64,000 nucleotides of DNA, taken from positions 232,576 through 296,575 of the forward strand of contig BGZK01000743.1 in the NCBI GenBank assembly GCA_005406025.1, given 5' to 3'. The position numbers and the translations under genes are program-made. The notes beneath the pieces were generated by a model. The model worked only from the letters and a program-made list of their open reading frames with translations, was not told the origin of the DNA and searched no databases. Source of the DNA: Eumeta japonica. Lineage: Eukaryota > Arthropoda > Insecta > Lepidoptera > Psychidae. This document shows positions 38,301 to 44,300 of the stretch, piece by piece (position 1 is the first letter of the stretch; each line of letters begins with the position of its first letter).

Positions 38301-41300
38301 CGACCGAAAATTCCAAGCGATTACTGTGTAATACTTCAGAAATATGATCAATGGACAATCGCTCATTTATTTTCACAGACCATAAACCGATAATTTATTC
38401 AATGACAAAAGTAACGTCAACGACTGAAACGCCAAAAAAGGATAAGACAACTTTTGTTCATCAGTGAATTCACAACCGATATACGACACATAAGCGGTAA
38501 ATAAAATATCGTAGCCGATTCACTCAGTCGCATCGAAACAATATCTTTCCCAACAACAATCGACTACAAACAAATCGCATCGGAACAAAAAAATATCCCA
38601 CCATAATACAACTACTGCAGCAACATAATACATTAATGAAAAAAATTATTATCCCGGATGCGAACACCGAAATATACTGAGAAACATCGACGTCGAACAT
38701 TCGACAGTACACACCGGAGCAATATCGCTATGAAGTATTTAAAAGTGTTCACAATATAAGTCACTCCGGTACGCGCACTACCCGCAAAATGACGTTACGA
38801 AAAATTTTGGCCATTAATGAATGCCGACATTGCGAAATGGACAAGAAGCTGCATGCACTGCCAGAAAACAAAACACAGCAACAAACGCATCCAACGCTGA
38901 ATCGAATTTCCCGCCAAGCGATCAATTTCAACACGTCCACATCGTCGGACCGCTACCCACTACAAAGAGGGGACCGATACCCCATCACGATGATCGACCG
39001 ACAGATGAAATGGCCCGAAGCGATACCTACAGACAATATAACAGCCAGAAACGTAGCGCATACTGTCTACCAACACTGGATAGCACGATACGAATGTCCT
39101 ACAATAATCACAACCGATAAGGGACGTCAATTCGACACCCAGATATTCAGTAATCTGATGAAATTAATGGGCATAAAAAAAATCGCACTACTACATACCA
39201 CCCGCAAAGTAACGGTATAATCGAAAGATGGCATCATATGCTAAAGACCGCAGTACTCACGAAATTATCAAACTCAAATATATGGATAGACGAACTACCT
39301 ACAATACTACTAGGTCCACGAGCTACCTCACGCACAGATTCTGAAGTTAGTCCAGCTGAACGCACATACGGCTACAACTTGCGATTTTTTTCAATCAAAA
39401 CTCTATATCTGTAATCATGATAAATGACAGCTACGTCGATAAATTGCGCTCAATAATCGAAAAAAAAAACAGGCCGCAGTTATTTACAGTACATCACAAT
39501 AGTCGGCGCATTTTCGTACATAAAGATTTACAAGCCTGCAGCCATGTGTTTATTCGGATCGACGCGGAAAAGAAATCACTTCAAGTAGCTTACCTGCTAC
39601 TAGACGAAGAAAATACCGCCGTACATACAAGAAATACACTACCGCGAGTCAACACAGAGACTCCGGATCGCGACCCCGTCATCAGCCCGAACAACACGAC
39701 GCTGTTAAAGAGAACGCGTGCCGGCGCATGTCAAGCCGCCGGCGCGGAAACAATTGAATACAAGCAAAACAATCAATAAAGGATTAGGGCACTAACAATC
39801 GTTTCGATTGGATAAAATTCTGGATTTTTGATTGGAGGATCATGTAAATATAATGTTGACAGGTTAGTATATAAGATTATTACACGCAATTTATAGAACT
39901 ATTAGCTGTTTCATTGAAAGCAATCCAGCGTCCTTTTCAGCCACGATTGTCATATTTTTTTAGCGATTAGTCTAGCTTTAAAAAAAAGTTATACTAATGG
40001 TAAATTTTGATCCAAGTAGAGAAGTAAAATGTATACAGTGCAATTTCCGATTGGAGTAAATAAGCGCTTACTTTTTTCAAATTAATATACATTTTTTAAT
40101 ATTGCAATAATTTCATTTGTATTTCATTTGTGTGTTTACTTATAGAAGACAATCTACAAATAGGATACATAGATAACAACACCTATGTTGTCGGAGCGCT
40201 GCCAGATCATATAATATAGTTATCTTATTATATATCATGCGTTTTTTTAAATAAAAGACAGCGGATTCCGTTTGACCGTTAACAACCTTAAAAAAGCGGG
40301 GATATCAAGAACACGTGTATATTCACTATAAAAATAGGATGAATCCCGATTCCCTGAACTTCCACATTTGATTTCTGACTTAAAGTCGAAACTCTGCTTT
40401 TCGGTCATCAGTAATTTATAAATTGTTTTTTATTGAAACTTCGCTGGCTGGCTGGTTTATCTGTTACAAACTAACGCACAAGTTTACCAGGTCGTACATT
40501 CATAAAATAATAACAAAACGTTGTTGCTCTTGACCGATTACGTGTACGTCGCCCGCTACCGTTATTTTGAAGTTAAACAAATATGTTTGCCTTGTAAAAC
40601 AAATTATTTTACCCACCTGATAATACCCAATATAATATATTATATCGTCGAAGTTAATTGGTTTTGACATTGATCGCTCCAGGTTTGGACAGCAATCGCA
40701 TGATTGACATTGCCCGTTCAAGCACCTTCTGATAACCAGCTTGCACGCCACTTTAACAAACTCCGCAATGTACTTTGAAGTAGAGGGAATCCTAATATAA
40801 TTAAAGTACCCACAAAAACCGAAACAAGAAAAAATACAATTTTATAATTTAATTATAAAAAAAAGGCCGCATAAAAACTGTTTTTCACCCCGTAGTAACT
40901 TTAATTCTAGATCTAAAGCACTAAAAAATGTACGCGCCTGGGACAATCTGAGAGATAGTCAGTTGGAGCGGTAACTCGCCCTTCCGACGTTTCGTCCCAG
41001 GTGTTCAGGTACTCGAGCCATGATCGTCTAGTAGCACTGTTTTTAATTGTGTTTGTTGTTTTCAGTCCCGCTAAGATATTTTTTTGTATATCAACCGAGT
41101 TGATAGTGCACCATTCAGCGTTTTCATTCGCCTTCACTTGAGCGATGTACATCCGAACCGCCAGCCAACGAGTCTATATGACGTCTCGCGCATGTCCTCC
41201 TGCCCCCGGATCTGTCAGTTGTCTTTTATCTATGAATGATAAACTATGATATCAAAGGGAGGAAACTGGCGTATACAAATATTAAGTGTTCTATTGTTCA

Positions 41301-44300
41301 TATCTTATAGGGAGTAGAAGAAATTTTAATTCAGGTTTTATAAAACGTATTGTACAGTGACAATCCTGCTTTTACCAAATTACTAGTCTCTTGCCTGAAA
41401 GCGATTGAAACAATATATTTTGCGTCTTGGTCCAATACAATCACCCACATAATTTTTTTCTCTTTTACGCGTAATAGATTACCATGGCTGAAAGTTGGTA
41501 GTCAAAAATAGACCTATTTTCTATGATTTATTTGAATGAAATAAAAGTCGACTTACCTACATTTTTCTGATTTTACGATCCTTTTCGGTAATATCTAAAT
41601 ATATAGGCAGGCGTATTGTAACTCTTAGACGAATGGACGAAATAAGCACTCGTCAAAACATAAAGATAATGATAATATGCTCAACGACCAAATAGACGTT
41701 TATAAATCGCCATTATTGGACGCTTGCCTGTAACTACTTGTTAATGTTGGTGATGGTTAGTCTGTGACATTTGACAAGCATGTCTATCGGTGGTGATCTG
41801 TGGCTGTCTTAAGAATGTTTTCGTCGCTCTTTGACTATTGCATGACAGCGGCCTGCCTAACGAGGTTGTGTTGGTTGTTTTAACGCTCCTTGCACCCTGG
41901 TGGATGTGACTGTCGGCAATTTCCTGAGGATGTGCCTTGTTGGCATGAAACGTACGTAGAATTAAACAATTTAACGGTTGGCGGAATTAGATAATTATAA
42001 AAATAAATAACACTTGCTTAGGTGTTCGATATCTGTCAATCCTCTGGAATCAATATTCATTCATTTGGATAGAGATTCGTAGTGGAGAGGCAGATTCGAG
42101 GGTCAGTGGTGGGTTGCATGCTGCATGTTAATGCATGTTGCAGGCAAGCGTCTACATTCTAAAGTATTTCACCGGCATCTGTTTTTTGTATTAACCTTGA
42201 CAAAGGAAAAACTGTTCAGAATAGGAATGAAGTAATGAAGCACCATTCATCGATGAATGTGTTACTTTACACTTGAAAAACTCAATGACAAACAAGAGTA
42301 AAGCGATTCTAAATCCGAATCTAAGATTATTAAAAGTATTGTATCTGAGATGACTTTGCAACATCACATTTTTCTTTCCTCTAATACACAGAGATGTCGT
42401 ATTTTAGAAACTATAAGCTCTCTCACGCCGATGGACTCGCCACTTCTCAGACCTCTTTGTTTGCATTATCATTTGTATGTACACCACAAATACACGTTAA
42501 CTGTTTAAACAGATAAAAGCTGTTGGGATCAAACGTTGGTTCTTTTGGAAAAGGGGTCCTTCCCAATAAATAAGTTCGATTCGACATTTAATATAACGCT
42601 GACAGAAGAACATCACCTCTGGACTCTACAGTGCATGCACAGAGAGCTTTCCAGCCACATCAAAACAATTTATCCAATAGAAATACTGATGATTCGTCTG
42701 TTATTGAAAGAAGAATGGAAAATGCAAGGTTTGTCATTTTGTTTTATTATCTATTTATTTAAAAAAAAAAATATTTTAAAATAGCATTTTGATTCAAGTT
42801 GCAAGACCTAAAATCATAAGCAGACATTAGAGCATATGCTTAAATTGTATACTGAATATATCTTAAGTATTGGTAACTCAATATACTTGGTGGCTTTTTG
42901 AATCAATGCATATTGATATAATATTGAGATTATTGGCTTCGGTAAGAAACTGGACGGTTAGTTATTTGGAATATACATATAAGTTTCAATTTAAATTGGT
43001 CAGGTTAACCTATAATCGAAATACTTGATTGCGAGGATATGAATAAGAGAGTGAAATTAATAATGAATAATATTAACAATGAATTAAACCACTAAACATA
43101 AGCCATTCGGAGACGTACTCAAACACACAATAAAAAATATCATAATCGGTCAAGCCGTTTACGAGGAACTTGGTAACTAACACACATACAGAAGAATATA
43201 TGTATAAAAATAGACATAAATATGAAATATACAACACTGAGTCATAGTAATATCTTATTCTTTTAAGGAGAAAACTTTACCTCATTTATCTTTGCCTATA
43301 ACCGACTCCAAAAACAACAAATTATGTAATTAGATTTTAAGGGTCATACTTATTTCTTTCATTTTTGCAAAAGTTTTTGTTTGCTATATGCATTGTTTAA
43401 ACATCATAATATTGCTGCAAAATGTGCTAGTACTTGATGTAGAATTGATTTTCCAAAATTTACGCAATGACAATATTGTGGGTCTAAAGTTGAATTCTAA
43501 ACTAATTATTTTATAATACGAATCAGGATACTTTGCTTAGGAAAGAGAGAGAAGCGAGTCGAGAGCCCCGGTACCCGAAACGGGGATGTCTCTAAAGGAC
43601 TCTCCGATGGCCTTCTCAACTTGTATGTCCTTATTCAAGGTTTCATCATTATTGATAAGTTAAAAGTCTAAAACCCGGCCCTTCATTCTCTAAGCCTCGT
43701 TCTTTTTGACGCACCAAGTCTCTTTCATTATATTCTTCATATCGATTTCTTTTTTTTTTTGTTATTGGTATATTTGATATTAGCCGTGGCGTATATATTT
43801 CGAAAAATTTGAATCATTTCGTACATATTTTTTAAAGTTCTTTTTAATATTATAAGATATTTCGCTATAAAGCTCATATAGCATTAACTTCCAGACCGCA
43901 AGTGGAAAAACGGGGTCATTGGAATTTCAAGTGTAGCTGCTGTGGCGTTCGTGTGCCTCGTGACATACCTCAGCATTAAATACTTGCACAAGTTGAAACA
44001 AAGAGAAAAGGTATTTTATTCCTTTCTTACAAAACTTTTAAACTAACACATATATATTAACATATATCGAATAAAATTTTTCTATTAAATATTTTGCAAT
44101 ACCAAATGAAAAATAAGGGTCATTCCATTCTGGCTGCCGCTCCCCATTGTTGACTAAAAATCTTTTCTAGACTTACAACTCCCAGTTCGACTATATATAG
44201 ATATATATTGTAATATATTTAGAATTTTCCAGTTTTTAACGTATGTTAAATACTTTAAATATATCGTTATCTTTCAATTTATAGGTTTATTTTATTTCAC

